Source of the DNA: Clostridia bacterium
Lineage (GTDB): Bacteria > Bacillota > Clostridia > Oscillospirales > CAG-272
Direction of reading: 5' to 3'
Assembly: GCA_017399305.1 (NCBI GenBank)
Contig: JAFQDK010000037.1
Coordinates: 67,777-116,061 of the forward strand
Length of the DNA stretch: 48,285 bases
Under the pieces are notes generated by a model that was not told the DNA's origin, made no database searches, and saw nothing but the letters and a program-made list of their open reading frames with translations. Every line of letters starts with the position of its first letter. Within the stretch, counting starts at the first letter, position 1. Shown here piece by piece: positions 1 to 8,417 of the stretch. The position numbers were made by a program, and so were the translations under genes.

Positions 1-444
1 ATTACAAGCGGTTCGCACGTTACAATTCTCGCCTCTGCAGTGCTTGTAAACATTGCCGTTTGGGGCATTGAAAAGATAGTTGACAGTGACTTTGAGTTCC
101 TTTCGATAACCTATATCATTACCGAACTGTTTTTACTGATGCTGTATATTATGCTGCAAGGAAGTGCGGAGCCCAAAAACGTTCCCGAACCTGTTTTGCA
201 AATTGATAACACAGAGGAAGAGAAAGAGGAACTCAGCCCTATAGAAAAATTTGAAAAGGGCATTGCAACACTCACCGTTACCGAAAGAAGAATTTTTGAC
301 CTGTACCTTGCAGGCAAAAACACAAAAGAGACTGCCGAAGCGATAGGGATTAAGGAAAACACTTTAAAATTCCATAACAAGAACATCTACTCAAAGCTCG
401 GTGTTTCTTCGAGAAAGGAATTGTTATTTTACGCACAACAATAA
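1..444 (+). CDS. Membrane-bound LuxR-type regulator, 3' part (5' end outside window)
   Basis: The reading frame is open from base 1 and ends with TAA at 444, so 147 residues of a longer protein are visible. The first ~55 residues are hydrophobic and match the last two membrane segments of the complete paralogue at 42549-43568 (shared FEFLS(I/V)(T/S)YII core). After an acidic linker, the last ~55 residues are a LuxR/GerE-type helix-turn-helix (LTVTERRIFDLYLAGKNTKE, then an ENTLKFHNKNIYSKLGVSSR recognition helix region). By analogy with the paralogue the missing part should be a 7TM receptor domain of the kind found at the N-terminus of some histidine kinases. A GTG at 40 is an internal codon and not a likely start, because homology to the paralogue continues upstream. 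It converges on the next operon and shares a terminator with it. Target genes are unknown. Confidence 0.85.
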   Translation: MTSGSHVTILASAVLVNIAVWGIEKIVDSDFEFLSITYIITELFLLMLYIMLQGSAEPKNVPEPVLQIDNTEEEKEELSPIEKFEKGIATLTVTERRIFDLYLAGKNTKETAEAIGIKENTLKFHNKNIYSKLGVSSRKELLFYAQQ

Positions 445-449
445 AAAAC

Positions 450-481
450 GCACTGCTTTTATAAAAAGCAGTGCATTTTTT
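450..481. terminator. Bidirectional rho-independent terminator
   Basis: Perfect 11-bp stem (GCACTGCTTTT, loop ATA, AAAAGCAGTGC) followed by a T-run on the plus strand and preceded by an A-run that gives a U-tract on the minus strand. It sits between the convergent LuxR gene and the 483-5958 operon. Confidence 0.9.
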
Positions 482-482
482 G

Positions 483-1223
483 TTACTGAATATACCCTTC
501 CAAAATCGAGCGTATTTTTCCCATACCTTCTCTGCCGTTTTCAGGCATACATGCATTGGAAACACGGATATAGCCCGTGCCGGTTTTAAATTTTACAGCC
601 ACATGCATGCCATCTTCGCTGACAGTGTTTCTCATCGTGTCCCAGCCGTGCATATGATACTCGTCGGCAATAAGGCCACACTCGTATGCGCCGTAGAATT
701 TCGCATCATAGATGTTCTCCGTTTTGGTTCCGTCTGATTTAACTTCTGTCACACGAAGTTCGGTTCTGTCTTCCTGATTGCCTTCACTATCGGTTTCGGT
801 TATATGGTAAAGACCGATGCTATAGGTTTCGGATTGCCCATCAGGAATAGCTGCCGTTGCACGGTAGTACTCATAAAGAAGACTTTCTTCCACGCCTTCC
901 TTCGGCGGAGTATACACCATGTCGTTTCTCATCACACATTCAAGCTTTGCATCATAAGGAGGCATAATAAACTCCAGTTTATACCCGCCAATATCCGAAT
1001 AGGTAGCATCTATGCTCTTGCCATTGAGGTAAAAGCTATAGCTTGTGTCGGTTGCAACAAACGGGAACCGCACGGTGACCTTTTGCCCTGCGCGGTAACT
1101 GCTTCTTGCACCGGAAAATCTCCCGGCCGTATCCAGTCTGTATCTCTCGCCGCCACAGGAATTAAGCGCAAATGCTCCGCAGCCGACAAAAATAACGACG
1201 GCAATAATTATAGCAATCTTCAT
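483..1223 (-). CDS. Predicted lipoprotein of unknown function
   Basis: A 246-residue protein with a lipoprotein signal: a hydrophobic stretch after MKIAIII and a lipobox ending LNSC at about residue 23, so it should be anchored on the outer face of the membrane. I chose the ATG at 1223 over the one at 1244 because AAAGGA lies about 7 bases before it and no Shine-Dalgarno precedes 1244. The mature part looks beta-rich and has a short Pro/Glu linker in the middle; no family was recognised. It is the last gene of the seven-gene zinc-ribbon/TPM operon, 42 bases after the TPM gene, and is followed directly by a strong terminator. Confidence 0.75.
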   Translation of the reverse strand: MKIAIIIAVVIFVGCGAFALNSCGGERYRLDTAGRFSGARSSYRAGQKVTVRFPFVATDTSYSFYLNGKSIDATYSDIGGYKLEFIMPPYDAKLECVMRNDMVYTPPKEGVEESLLYEYYRATAAIPDGQSETYSIGLYHITETDSEGNQEDRTELRVTEVKSDGTKTENIYDAKFYGAYECGLIADEYHMHGWDTMRNTVSEDGMHVAVKFKTGTGYIRVSNACMPENGREGMGKIRSILEGYIQ

Positions 1224-1265
1224 TGTTTTTCCTTTTTTGAACATGTTTGCGGCTTAACCAATCAT

Positions 1266-2048
1266 TCAGAATTTTCCGCCGCCGCCACCGTAGGTTTTGC
1301 CGGAGGAGGATGTATGTGTGCTTGAACCGCCGGAGGATTTGCTCTCCTTTTCCTCACGGTCAATATGTCTGTACAGGAAAAAGTCATTCGACTGTGTTAC
1401 GTTAAGGCTACCCGCCTTCTGATAATTTGCCGCCTCTGTCTGCTTTTTCACGCTGGTCAAACTGCTTTTCCAGATACTTGTAACAATAGCAGCAATAATC
1501 AATCCGATAAAGAATGAAATAAGAAGGTTCAGGCCCACTGAGAAAGGCTCTTTAGGCATATTGCCATAGTCATAAGGCTCGCCTGTTTTCGCCTGCGTAA
1601 TAAACTCATCCGTATATTTTACAAAGGCATTAAACGCTCCGCTATAATTTCCATCGGAAAGTGCAGAAACAAATTTATCGGATATGTAATCTATACCGGC
1701 ATCGGTAATCGCCGTAATACCAAAGCCGCTTGTGAGAATATACCAGTCGCGCTCCTCCATGCTGATATAAAGCATAACGCCGTCGGTACCGTAGCCGAGA
1801 TACTCATACCACTCGGTTGCATCCTGTTCTACTGTAAGTCCTTCTTCTACTGCGTCCACTGTCAGGATAACAATATCCATTCCTTGTCTTTCGCTCACGC
1901 TGTCAAGCGTTGCAAGGAGTTCTTCATTTTCCGTTTCGGTCAGTATCTCTGCAATATCCTGCAAGCGATAATACTCATCTTCTGCTGAAACGCTGAGTGT
2001 AAGTGTGCATAAAAGCACCGCAAAGAGAATTACAACTATCTTTTTCAT
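1266..2048 (-). CDS. TPM-domain (TLP18.3/Psb32/MOLO-1) membrane protein, YdjH-like
   Basis: A 260-residue protein with a signal peptide (1-22, cleavage after SVSA), a TPM domain at about 28-160 (hydrophobic strand DIVILTV, a YGTDGVMLYIS segment, then the terminal helix), one membrane helix at about 172-195, and a low-complexity cytoplasmic tail rich in Ser and Gly that ends GGGGGKF. This layout (exported TPM domain, one membrane span, glycine-rich end) is typical of bacterial YgcG/YdjH proteins. TPM proteins are linked to membrane-protein quality control and, in Bacillus, YdjH works with the zinc-ribbon protein YdjG to hold an SPFH protein at the membrane. Here the preceding gene is a YdjG-like zinc-ribbon protein 13 bases away and an SPFH gene occurs at 23862-25115. 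RBS AAGGAGG is well placed before the ATG. Family assignment is firm; the YdjH parallel is inference. Confidence 0.88.
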   Translation of the reverse strand: MKKIVVILFAVLLCTLTLSVSAEDEYYRLQDIAEILTETENEELLATLDSVSERQGMDIVILTVDAVEEGLTVEQDATEWYEYLGYGTDGVMLYISMEERDWYILTSGFGITAITDAGIDYISDKFVSALSDGNYSGAFNAFVKYTDEFITQAKTGEPYDYGNMPKEPFSVGLNLLISFFIGLIIAAIVTSIWKSSLTSVKKQTEAANYQKAGSLNVTQSNDFFLYRHIDREEKESKSSGGSSTHTSSSGKTYGGGGGKF

Positions 2049-2061
2049 AATCGACGCCTCC

Positions 2062-3147
2062 TTACATTAACCAGAGAAGATAGGAAAGTCCGTAGCACAC
2101 GGCACCTATCACCGCAGTCAGTCCCCACAGCCAACGTTTATATGCGCCCTTATCAAGAGGAAGATTTCCGACGAGCTTTCCCGTCTGACCGTTCATTGCA
2201 AAGGTGTATTTTTCACCTTTCCAAGTGGTATTAAGTATCCATACGGGGAGAAGTGCATACTTAGAAGCTCCGTTTTGCAGATCAATAGTAGAATTAACGG
2301 GCGTAACTGTTGCATAGCCTGTTACCGTTGATGCAAAAGCATTTTCCGTACTCTTTTTGATTCTCTCGTTGGCACGTGTAATGCTTGCCTCAGCATCAAC
2401 ATCATACTTGTCTGCGAGATATCCCGACAGGTATGCCGTCTGAAAATCAACTGCTTCTGACATGTTAAAAGGCTCGATGGATTCCATAAGGTCGTCTGCC
2501 ATCTTAGTAGAGCCGTCAACCGGTACATTTGCAAAGCCCACCGAACCCTGACGTATCGCCGCAAAGAAGCTGGTTTCGGTATATCTGTATCTCGAATCGC
2601 TCCACGTGCGGATGCGTGTAGCTTTGTATCTGACGTTTGCTTCTGCATCGGTGTCGAACAGCCAGAACGGAACGTACACTCCCTTGATCTCATCAATATG
2701 GTTCTGGTCCTTGAAAACCTTGGGTAAAAACTTCTTACCTTTATAATGGTTATTCAAGGCTTTCTTTGCCGCTTCCTTATCCAGTTTAAACGGAATAACG
2801 AAATCGGGTTTCAGTGCCCCCTGAAACTGTCCCATCATAATGACCTTATCGCCGCAGTAGGGACACTCTGTTGCCGCAAGCGTTTCATCGCCCACGATTT
2901 CACCGCCGCAGGACTTGCAGGCATACGTGCGAAGCCCATCGGTCTCGCCCTCCTGCCACTCGGCACCTGCCTCGGTTTCCCAGTTCATATTGCTTTCCTT
3001 GTCGCCTTTAAGCGCTTCGTCATATGAAGCAAGCGTTTCTACTGCATATTCGTTGCCGCAGTAGGGGCATTTCATCTGCTGAGAAGCACTGTCGAATTCG
3101 ATTTCGCCATCGCAGCAGGGACATTTATACTGTTGTAAAGTAGACAA
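2062..3147 (-). CDS. TFIIB-type zinc-ribbon membrane protein, YdjG-like
   Basis: A 361-residue protein starting at TTG (RBS AAAGGAG about 8 bases before it; no better ATG nearby). It has two zinc ribbons: CPCC...CPYC at residues 9-30 and CKSCGG...CPYC near 78-97. A middle domain of about 210 residues follows, rich in aromatic residues, and the C-terminus is a single membrane helix (about 338-361). The layout matches the TFIIB-type zinc-ribbon proteins common in Firmicutes, including Bacillus YdjG. The zinc ribbons should be cytoplasmic and could bind partners rather than DNA. It is followed 13 bases later by the TPM gene, the same order as ydjG-ydjH. Function is inferred from context only. 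Confidence 0.82.
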   Translation of the reverse strand: MSTLQQYKCPCCDGEIEFDSASQQMKCPYCGNEYAVETLASYDEALKGDKESNMNWETEAGAEWQEGETDGLRTYACKSCGGEIVGDETLAATECPYCGDKVIMMGQFQGALKPDFVIPFKLDKEAAKKALNNHYKGKKFLPKVFKDQNHIDEIKGVYVPFWLFDTDAEANVRYKATRIRTWSDSRYRYTETSFFAAIRQGSVGFANVPVDGSTKMADDLMESIEPFNMSEAVDFQTAYLSGYLADKYDVDAEASITRANERIKKSTENAFASTVTGYATVTPVNSTIDLQNGASKYALLPVWILNTTWKGEKYTFAMNGQTGKLVGNLPLDKGAYKRWLWGLTAVIGAVCYGLSYLLWLM

Positions 3148-3163
3148 ATCTTTCTCTCCTTTC

Positions 3164-4540
3164 TTAGCCTACGCCGTTAAACATAAACTGCTCGTATCCG
3201 TTTTCTTTCATAAACTCTGTAAAGGAATCGGAATTGCCGAGTATTGACAGGGTAAGAAGCTCACCGTCAAAGCTTATTCCGTATTCGCCGCCGAAACGCT
3301 CACCGTCTTCAGCAAAATCAAGATAAAGTGTCAAGCCTTCGGCACTCCAAGTGCCAAAAATATCTTTTTCGACAGTTTCATCTCTCGTTGCAGTAAAGCG
3401 TGCCTTGCCATCTACAAAAAGTTCGAGGTAGACTTCCGATTTTTCCGAAATTATCGCCCAAGTTCCGATAAGGTCTTCTGCGACATCCTCTTCGGCATCG
3501 GGCATTTGTATAAATTCAAAAGCAGCACCGTTTTTGCCAAAGAGTATCGGATCACCTTCTTCATGCGTGAGGCAAAGATATGTGCCGTCATCACGGTAGT
3601 CCATATCCCATTTGAATCCGCATTTCAGTTCATAAAACTCTGTATCCGAAAACTCTACACCGTCATATTGCGGTGGCGGTCCTCCCACCATATCGAGAAG
3701 AATCATGTCACGGTCGCTGTCATAATACCAATCGCCGCCAAAGATTTCTTCAACCTCGCTGTTTCCGATGCCGTATAAATACTCTGCGCTGCCGTCAGGA
3801 TAAAGCGAAAGCAGCATAGTTTTGAGATTGCCGTCGCCGTCTGCCGCTTCACAGAACCATTCCCCACAATATATCGGGTCTACACCGTCAGCAAAGCCGT
3901 AATATATTGCCAATTCATCATACGGTGTAATGTCCAAAACGCCTTCTATAGTTACAAGAGAGCCATCTGCGCCGCTGATCTGTGGGCTATATGTAAAAGC
4001 GTTTCCGTTAAAATCATCTGCTGTAATAATTACATTGGAGATAATCTCGCTTTCATTGCATGAAAGCAATACAGGCATTGCATCAGTAGCGATGTAATAC
4101 GCATCTCCTTTTTCAAGAGTGAAGCTTTCCTCGTCAAGCACCGCCTCGCATACAGACAATGTTACTCCATAGGCGGGAACCAACAAGTATAGCTCACCGC
4201 CCGCAAGATCCACAAATGCATCTTCTTTTAACTCCATTGCGAATAAAAACTGCTCATTGACGCCAAGATCTTCAAGATATGAGAGTGCATCCTCAAATGT
4301 ACCGTCAAAATATCCGAGATATGCCACGCCAAGCATTGCGTCTGACGGCTCCATGTTTAAAAGAACAGATTTATGCGCTTCTTTCGCCGATTGTGACCAT
4401 TCGTCGCTTTGCGGCTCGGTAGTTACAGGTGCTTCTGTTGTTGTAGGTGCTTCTGTTGTCACAACAGGTTTATCCGTGCAAGCACAAAGTAAGATAACCG
4501 ACAATAAAAGCAATACGATAATACGTATTCTTTTCATCAT
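3164..4540 (-). CDS. Predicted lipoprotein with Thr/Glu-rich linker, unknown function
   Basis: A 458-residue protein with a lipoprotein signal (hydrophobic core, then LLCAC at about residues 17-21), followed by a linker of repeated T-T-E-A-P units that would hold the rest away from the membrane. The mature part contains at least two beta-rich segments in which a GxW motif (CGEWFCE, GGDWYYD, IGTWAII, FGTWSAE) recurs, resembling lipocalin-like or META-like sandwich units. The ATG at 4540 overlaps the stop of the upstream gene (ATGA), and a second ATG follows at once; there is no strong Shine-Dalgarno, so translational coupling is likely. It lies inside the zinc-ribbon/TPM operon. The exact function is unknown. 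Confidence 0.78.
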   Translation of the reverse strand: MMKRIRIIVLLLLSVILLCACTDKPVVTTEAPTTTEAPVTTEPQSDEWSQSAKEAHKSVLLNMEPSDAMLGVAYLGYFDGTFEDALSYLEDLGVNEQFLFAMELKEDAFVDLAGGELYLLVPAYGVTLSVCEAVLDEESFTLEKGDAYYIATDAMPVLLSCNESEIISNVIITADDFNGNAFTYSPQISGADGSLVTIEGVLDITPYDELAIYYGFADGVDPIYCGEWFCEAADGDGNLKTMLLSLYPDGSAEYLYGIGNSEVEEIFGGDWYYDSDRDMILLDMVGGPPPQYDGVEFSDTEFYELKCGFKWDMDYRDDGTYLCLTHEEGDPILFGKNGAAFEFIQMPDAEEDVAEDLIGTWAIISEKSEVYLELFVDGKARFTATRDETVEKDIFGTWSAEGLTLYLDFAEDGERFGGEYGISFDGELLTLSILGNSDSFTEFMKENGYEQFMFNGVG

Positions 4541-5292
4541 TTTACTGTTGCAAGAGCAGCGTCTGCCTTGGCAATTAACTCTGTCCTGTCGCCTTCAAGA
4601 TAATTTCCGACACTCTCTGCTGCCTGTGCCGCCTTCGCCTCTGCATCCTCTGCTCCGCTTGCAGCAGCCTTTACCGCACCTGCAACGTCTTTAATTGCTG
4701 CCCACTGTTTTTTTGCATTGTTCATCGCATTGCCCAGCGTCTTTTCAATGCCGAACATCTTGTCAAAGTATTCTGCAAGTTTCTTATATTCCAGACTGTT
4801 GCTGACATTAAAGCGGAAGTCGTAAAGCCCTGCGGTATTATGGAAGAACAAATGACAGTAATGCTTGGTTTCTTCCTTACCCTCGGAGTTCTTTACCTTT
4901 TCCTGCTCATACTCATATGCTGCAAGATCTGCAATTCTGTATACACACGCAAATTGACTTTTACCGAAAACGATAAACTTATATCTCGTTTCAACAAGTG
5001 CCATAAGCCCTGTCGAGGGGGATACGTAAATATCCGAGCCGAATCTCTTAAGCTTTTCTTCTTTTACCTTTGTCTTCTGGAGCGGAATGAAAATCTGATT
5101 CCACGCCTTTGTGCCTTTTTCCACCTGCTCAATGTGACTCCTCACTTCATCAAGGGTTGCAGGAACAAAGTCAAAATTTTTAAGACACTTTTTTGCGCAT
5201 ACCTTGCGGCAGATATAATTCTTATCTGCAAGCTGCTGCCCACTAAAAAGGTTAACCTCTGCTCCACAAATCGCACATACGTTTTTAGCCAT
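4537..5292 (-). CDS. DUF4428-type zinc-finger protein
   Basis: A 251-residue protein starting MAKNVC at 5292, chosen because GAGGAGG lies 8 bases upstream; the longer frame from 5319 has no such site. The N-terminus carries a CAIC...C...C zinc-binding segment (residues 5-40) typical of DUF4428 proteins. A PH-like beta-rich domain follows (about 85-195; LMALVETRYKFIVFGK, then FFHNTAGLYDFRF), and then an Ala/Lys/Glu-rich helical end (about 200-251) likely to form a coiled coil. No membrane segment. It ends in an ATGA overlap with the lipoprotein gene and begins 19 bases after a small zinc-ribbon gene, so it is part of the operon. The role is unknown; such proteins are often found near SPFH or YdjI-like genes. 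Confidence 0.78.
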   Translation of the reverse strand: MAKNVCAICGAEVNLFSGQQLADKNYICRKVCAKKCLKNFDFVPATLDEVRSHIEQVEKGTKAWNQIFIPLQKTKVKEEKLKRFGSDIYVSPSTGLMALVETRYKFIVFGKSQFACVYRIADLAAYEYEQEKVKNSEGKEETKHYCHLFFHNTAGLYDFRFNVSNSLEYKKLAEYFDKMFGIEKTLGNAMNNAKKQWAAIKDVAGAVKAAASGAEDAEAKAAQAAESVGNYLEGDRTELIAKADAALATVK

Positions 5293-5311
5293 CGTTAAAT
5301 CCTCCTCAAAA

Positions 5312-5584
5312 TTAATCAAAAATTACTTGCTTGCCGCACTGCGGACAATAACGGTATTCAGATGAAATAATCGCCTTGCACCCGCCGCAAACAAAATGGT
5401 TACGGATATAAAGGTCATAAAGCGTTTCAGCAGGAAGCATCTTGCCGCAGTCCGTGCAGAATGCAACCGTGAAATTACATGACGTTCCGCAAGACTTGCA
5501 TACTTTAATCTGCTTCATGGCTTCCGGTCCGAAACCGAACTCCTCCATATGCATTACCCGCTTTTTTTCAAATACTTCTTTCAT
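5312..5584 (-). CDS. Small double zinc-ribbon protein
   Basis: A 90-residue cytoplasmic protein with two CxxC...CxxC ribbons (CKSCG...CTDCG at about 28-47 and CGGC...CPQC at about 71-87). It starts at an ATG that overlaps the stop of the preceding gene (ATGA), with AGGGGG about 10 bases upstream. No catalytic motif is visible. Its position as the second gene of an operon made almost entirely of zinc-ribbon proteins suggests a protein-protein or membrane-stress role rather than nucleic-acid binding, but this is inference. Confidence 0.75.
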   Translation of the reverse strand: MKEVFEKKRVMHMEEFGFGPEAMKQIKVCKSCGTSCNFTVAFCTDCGKMLPAETLYDLYIRNHFVCGGCKAIISSEYRYCPQCGKQVIFD

Positions 5585-5958
5585 TTTTCAAGCACCCCCT
5601 GGTAGCGCAGATGAGAGCCGCATCTTTTGCACTTGTTTTCCTCACCGCTGACAGCTTCTCCGCAATGCGGGCAGTACTTAGGCTTATCTTCCCACGGTGC
5701 GCAAAAGACACATTCCAGAACGTCTGCGTTATACATAACGTCGCTTACCCACTTGCCGCATTTGTGACAATGATTAAAGCACTCACGTCCCTCGCTCTCC
5801 CAAGCCGACATAAGCTCCTGTTCAGAGTCCTTCCCGTCTTGCGGCTTTGTCGTGCATCCAACAGCACCGGATATATCGCAGAAAAACTGATATCTTCTTC
5901 TGCCATCTTCGTCTGTAATAATCCTGTATGTGGCTGTCTTATTTTTCTGCTGATACAT
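5581..5958 (-). CDS. Small zinc-ribbon protein, first gene of operon
   Basis: A 125-residue protein. After an N-terminal segment with a YRIITDEDGRRRYQFFCDIS core (residues 11-30) come CHKCG...CVFC (about 69-90) and a double ribbon CPHCG...CKRCG (about 97-115). A strong GGAGGAG lies before the ATG. It is the most upstream gene of the operon that runs to 483; all following genes are separated by 42 bases or less or overlap. No function is recognised. Confidence 0.75.
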   Translation of the reverse strand: MYQQKNKTATYRIITDEDGRRRYQFFCDISGAVGCTTKPQDGKDSEQELMSAWESEGRECFNHCHKCGKWVSDVMYNADVLECVFCAPWEDKPKYCPHCGEAVSGEENKCKRCGSHLRYQGVLEK

Positions 5959-6008
5959 ATTTATATCTCCTCCTCTCAGAAAAAATCTGTTTTTACATTT
6001 ACAATTTT

Positions 6009-6014
6009 ATTATA
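6009..6014 (-). promoter_or_regulatory. Possible -10 element for the zinc-ribbon operon
   Basis: On the minus strand a TATAAT lies about 50 bases before the first gene of the operon. At 17-19 bases further upstream there is no TTGACA-like hexamer (the region is GC-rich), so either the promoter needs an activator or an alternative sigma factor is used. Tentative. Confidence 0.35.
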
Positions 6015-6141
6015 CTTTTATGAATATGTCCCCCGCCGCACTGCCCAAAAGGCGAGGAAAAAGCAAAAAAATCTCCCCTAAAAGCCGAAAACCGATGGGG
6101 GGAAAGTATGGGAAAAGTGTGGCTACACCTACAAACAATGA

Positions 6142-6187
6142 AAAACACCGTATGAATCCGAGCTTCAGTCGGACCCTACGGTGTTTT
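6142..6187. terminator. Terminator of the lipoprotein gene at 6213-7355
   Basis: An outer 11-bp stem (AAAACACCGTA / TACGGTGTTTT) encloses an inner 5-bp stem (TCCGA / TCGGA). An A-run on the left gives a U-tract for minus-strand transcripts. The rest of 5959-6212 holds only short G- and A-rich repeats and no gene that I can support. Confidence 0.85.
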
Positions 6188-6212
6188 CGTGTTTACTATT
6201 TGTTTATACTGC

Positions 6213-7355
6213 TTATTTTTTGCTTTCCAATCTTCCGGAGTGTGAAAAGCTTATAGGATAATTGTTTAATTTTGAAGCCAATACGTAAGAACTGTTGCTT
6301 TGCTCAATCCATACGGTTTCGGTGCCATCCTTATCATCGGAATTATATTTGCCTGCGATAAATCCGTCTACATCGGAATAAAAGTACTTGATATAATTAT
6401 ACTTCAGCACCTCAGAGCCTTCGGAGGTATAGACATAGAACACTTCATCTCGCCAATCCTCACTCGGCAAGTAATAACGATATCCGTTTTTTGTTTCTTC
6501 AAACACAATATCCCTCTGCGTGTCAAAGCGGCGGTCGGTTACGGTCGTCTCGCTTGTCAGGTCGTTGCGTTTTTCCTCCCTGACTCTGACACGACCACTG
6601 AGATAAAAGCCGTCTTGTTTGAGCCAGCAGCCATTTTCATAAAAGTTGGTTTCCGTTACCCACTCACGAGTGCTTCTTTGAAAAGTCTGGAATCCGTTTT
6701 TGATAGTAACAGAACCAAAAAACATTCCGCACTCCTCGCCAAGTTTTTCCATCGTTGAAAAATCATACGCAGCGATGTCTGTGTCATCGGGAAGCGTCAT
6801 ATTAGTCTGTACATAAATAAGCGGTCGGGTCTCCGGAGATCTTACAAAAGCTTCCAAATCCTCTACGCCTGCAGGAATTCCAAAATCAAACCCATAATTG
6901 AATTCGTAAGCGTGAAGCTCATGGTCTTCATCACGAAAAGGAGCAAGGACATAACATTCAAAGTAATCTTCGTCACCTTCCGGCGTGATTCCCATGGTTT
7001 TGTAAAGGAAGGCCGCGGCAATTTCATTTAGCTTTTCCTTCGTACTTTTGTCATTCTCAAAATATAACGCACCGGTCACGGTATCAATGGCAAAGACGAT
7101 TTCTTTTTCGTTAAATAATATCCGCCCGGTCGCATAATCTGTCAGGTATAACCGGTTGGTATATCGGGCATTCGGGATAAAAGCCGAGCATTCTATAAGC
7201 TCCGCATCCGGCATATTCTCGTCAAGCCACGCCTGCATCATTTGCGTTCCATTTTCAACGATCCGGTCTGCGTCCTCCTGTTCATAATTCTCACAGCCTG
7301 CAACAAGAACTCCCAATACCAAAACAAGCGTGACGAATAAAAACAGTTTTTTCAT
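6213..7355 (-). CDS. Predicted lipoprotein of unknown function
   Basis: A 380-residue protein starting MKKLFLF, with a hydrophobic signal and lipobox LVAGC near residue 20. I used the ATG at 7355 because AGGGGG lies 8-9 bases before it and the longer frame (from 7439) would put a non-signal segment in front. The mature part is soluble and acidic, with aromatic-rich beta strands in the C-terminal half (YRYYLPSEDW, VFYVYTSEG). No family was recognised. It stands alone between its own promoter (7407-7436) and terminator (6142-6187). Confidence 0.75.
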   Translation of the reverse strand: MKKLFLFVTLVLVLGVLVAGCENYEQEDADRIVENGTQMMQAWLDENMPDAELIECSAFIPNARYTNRLYLTDYATGRILFNEKEIVFAIDTVTGALYFENDKSTKEKLNEIAAAFLYKTMGITPEGDEDYFECYVLAPFRDEDHELHAYEFNYGFDFGIPAGVEDLEAFVRSPETRPLIYVQTNMTLPDDTDIAAYDFSTMEKLGEECGMFFGSVTIKNGFQTFQRSTREWVTETNFYENGCWLKQDGFYLSGRVRVREEKRNDLTSETTVTDRRFDTQRDIVFEETKNGYRYYLPSEDWRDEVFYVYTSEGSEVLKYNYIKYFYSDVDGFIAGKYNSDDKDGTETVWIEQSNSSYVLASKLNNYPISFSHSGRLESKK

Positions 7356-7406
7356 AACATACCCCCTATCTGAAACAGAGTTGCTATATGCTATTATTCT
7401 GCTTTC

Positions 7407-7436
7407 ATTATACCACACCGCTACTGCCGTTGTAAA
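7407..7436 (-). promoter_or_regulatory. Sigma-A promoter of the 6213-7355 lipoprotein gene
   Basis: On the minus strand: TTTACA, an 18-base spacer, TATAAT. The start codon lies about 50 bases downstream of the -10. Confidence 0.7.
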
Positions 7437-7444
7437 CAACGAAA

Positions 7445-7509
7445 AAGAGACCGCTATGCGATCTCTTGGGCCCTCTTGATTTCCCGATTTTTTGCGTGGC
7501 GCTCCACGC
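7445..7509. other. Two hairpins bordering the recombinase remnant
   Basis: A hairpin at 7445-7467 (AAGAGA, CGC, loop TAT, GCG, TCTCTT with one C-A mismatch) has a U-tract only on the minus strand. A perfect 6-bp hairpin, GCGTGG/CCACGC with a CGCT loop, follows at 7494-7509. They lie just upstream of the TnpW-like start and may mark the edge of the mobile-element remnant. Confidence 0.45.
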
Positions 7510-7583
7510 CCGTCTCGAGGACGAAAAGTTGTGGAGATTTTTACCCCCTATCCCCCTACCCCTAAAAGAAAGGAGCTGATGCT

Positions 7584-8339
7584 ATGGAGGGAACAGTTTT
7601 TAACACAAAAGAAAAAATAATAGGCGACACACTGTACATAATAGAATCCGCATACAGCGACGACGCCAAAGAAACCGTGTACAGCAAACTGAAACGTCTG
7701 ATACAAAGTAGTGCCAAACAACCGCTAAAAGACCACTTTGTTTGTTCTACATACCGAAAAATCAAAGGCGGCTGTTCCTCGCATCAGATACGCAATGATG
7801 TTATAGAGCAGCTGCTGCTTGACGGCATTCGCGGTATCACAGAATTTGCAAAGAAGCACGAGAATGAATTTGTTGCAATGGTTATGAAGCAAAGCCGTAG
7901 CGAGTCCGAGAAAGGACTTCGCGAATGCAAGCGAGAACTTGAGCAATCCGAAGCCCGTGTACACAAACTCGACGGCATTATTCAAAAACTGTACGAGGAT
8001 AACCTCGAAGGCAAGATTACGGATGACCGTTTTGCCAAGATGAGTGCGAACTACGAGGCCGAGCAAAAGGCATTGGAAGCAAGAATCGCTGAACTGAAAG
8101 CGACAATCACTGCCGACAATCAGAATGCGCTCAATATCGAATACTTTTTGCGCCTTGTACGTAAGTACACATGTATTGAAGAACTCACTGCCGAGATTAT
8201 CCGCGAGTTTGTTAACAAGATTTATGTACACAAGCCCGAGACTATTGACGGCAGAAAAGTGCAGCGTATCCGCATCTTTTACAACTGCATTGGCGAGTTC
8301 GCCGCACCTTGCAGCCTTGAGCAAAGAAAAACGGCATAG
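7584..8339 (+). pseudogene. TnpW-like / large serine recombinase C-terminal fusion remnant
   Basis: A 251-residue open frame made of two parts. Residues 1-42 match the TnpW family of small transposon-encoded proteins (pattern K-x-IG-x-T-x-Y then AKET and KRLI). From about residue 51 the sequence is the C-terminal part of a large serine recombinase: second half of the zinc beta-ribbon (FVCSTYRK...CSSHQIR), a long coiled coil (about 90-185) and a DUF4368-like end (EIIREFVNKIYVHKPE). The catalytic serine domain and most of the recombinase domain are absent, so it cannot recombine DNA. The simplest reading is an internal deletion joining tnpW in frame to the recombinase 3' part. AAAGGAG lies 8 bases before the ATG, and the frame ends inside a strong hairpin. 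It might still be translated. Confidence 0.8.
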
Positions 8340-8363
8340 TCGTTAATACGACTATGCCGCAAT
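8332..8363 (+). terminator. Terminator of the recombinase remnant
   Basis: Perfect 12-bp stem (CGGCATAGTCGT, loop TAAT, ACGACTATGCCG) followed by a short T-rich stretch. The stop codon of the remnant lies in the left arm. Confidence 0.75.
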
Positions 8364-8394
8364 TTTCTTTGAATATTAAATCCCTAATACCAAC

Positions 8395-8415
8395 GCACCT
8401 TTGCGGGTGCTTTTT
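8395..8415 (+). terminator. Second hairpin with T-run
   Basis: GCACC, 6-base loop, GGTGC and five T residues. It is oriented for plus-strand transcripts and lies just before the end of the GH43-like gene. Confidence 0.6.
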
Positions 8416-8417
8416 GT

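Noticed and set aside
6020-6256. 78-residue plus-strand frame
   Set aside because: It runs through a terminator and into an antisense gene, without a ribosome binding site.
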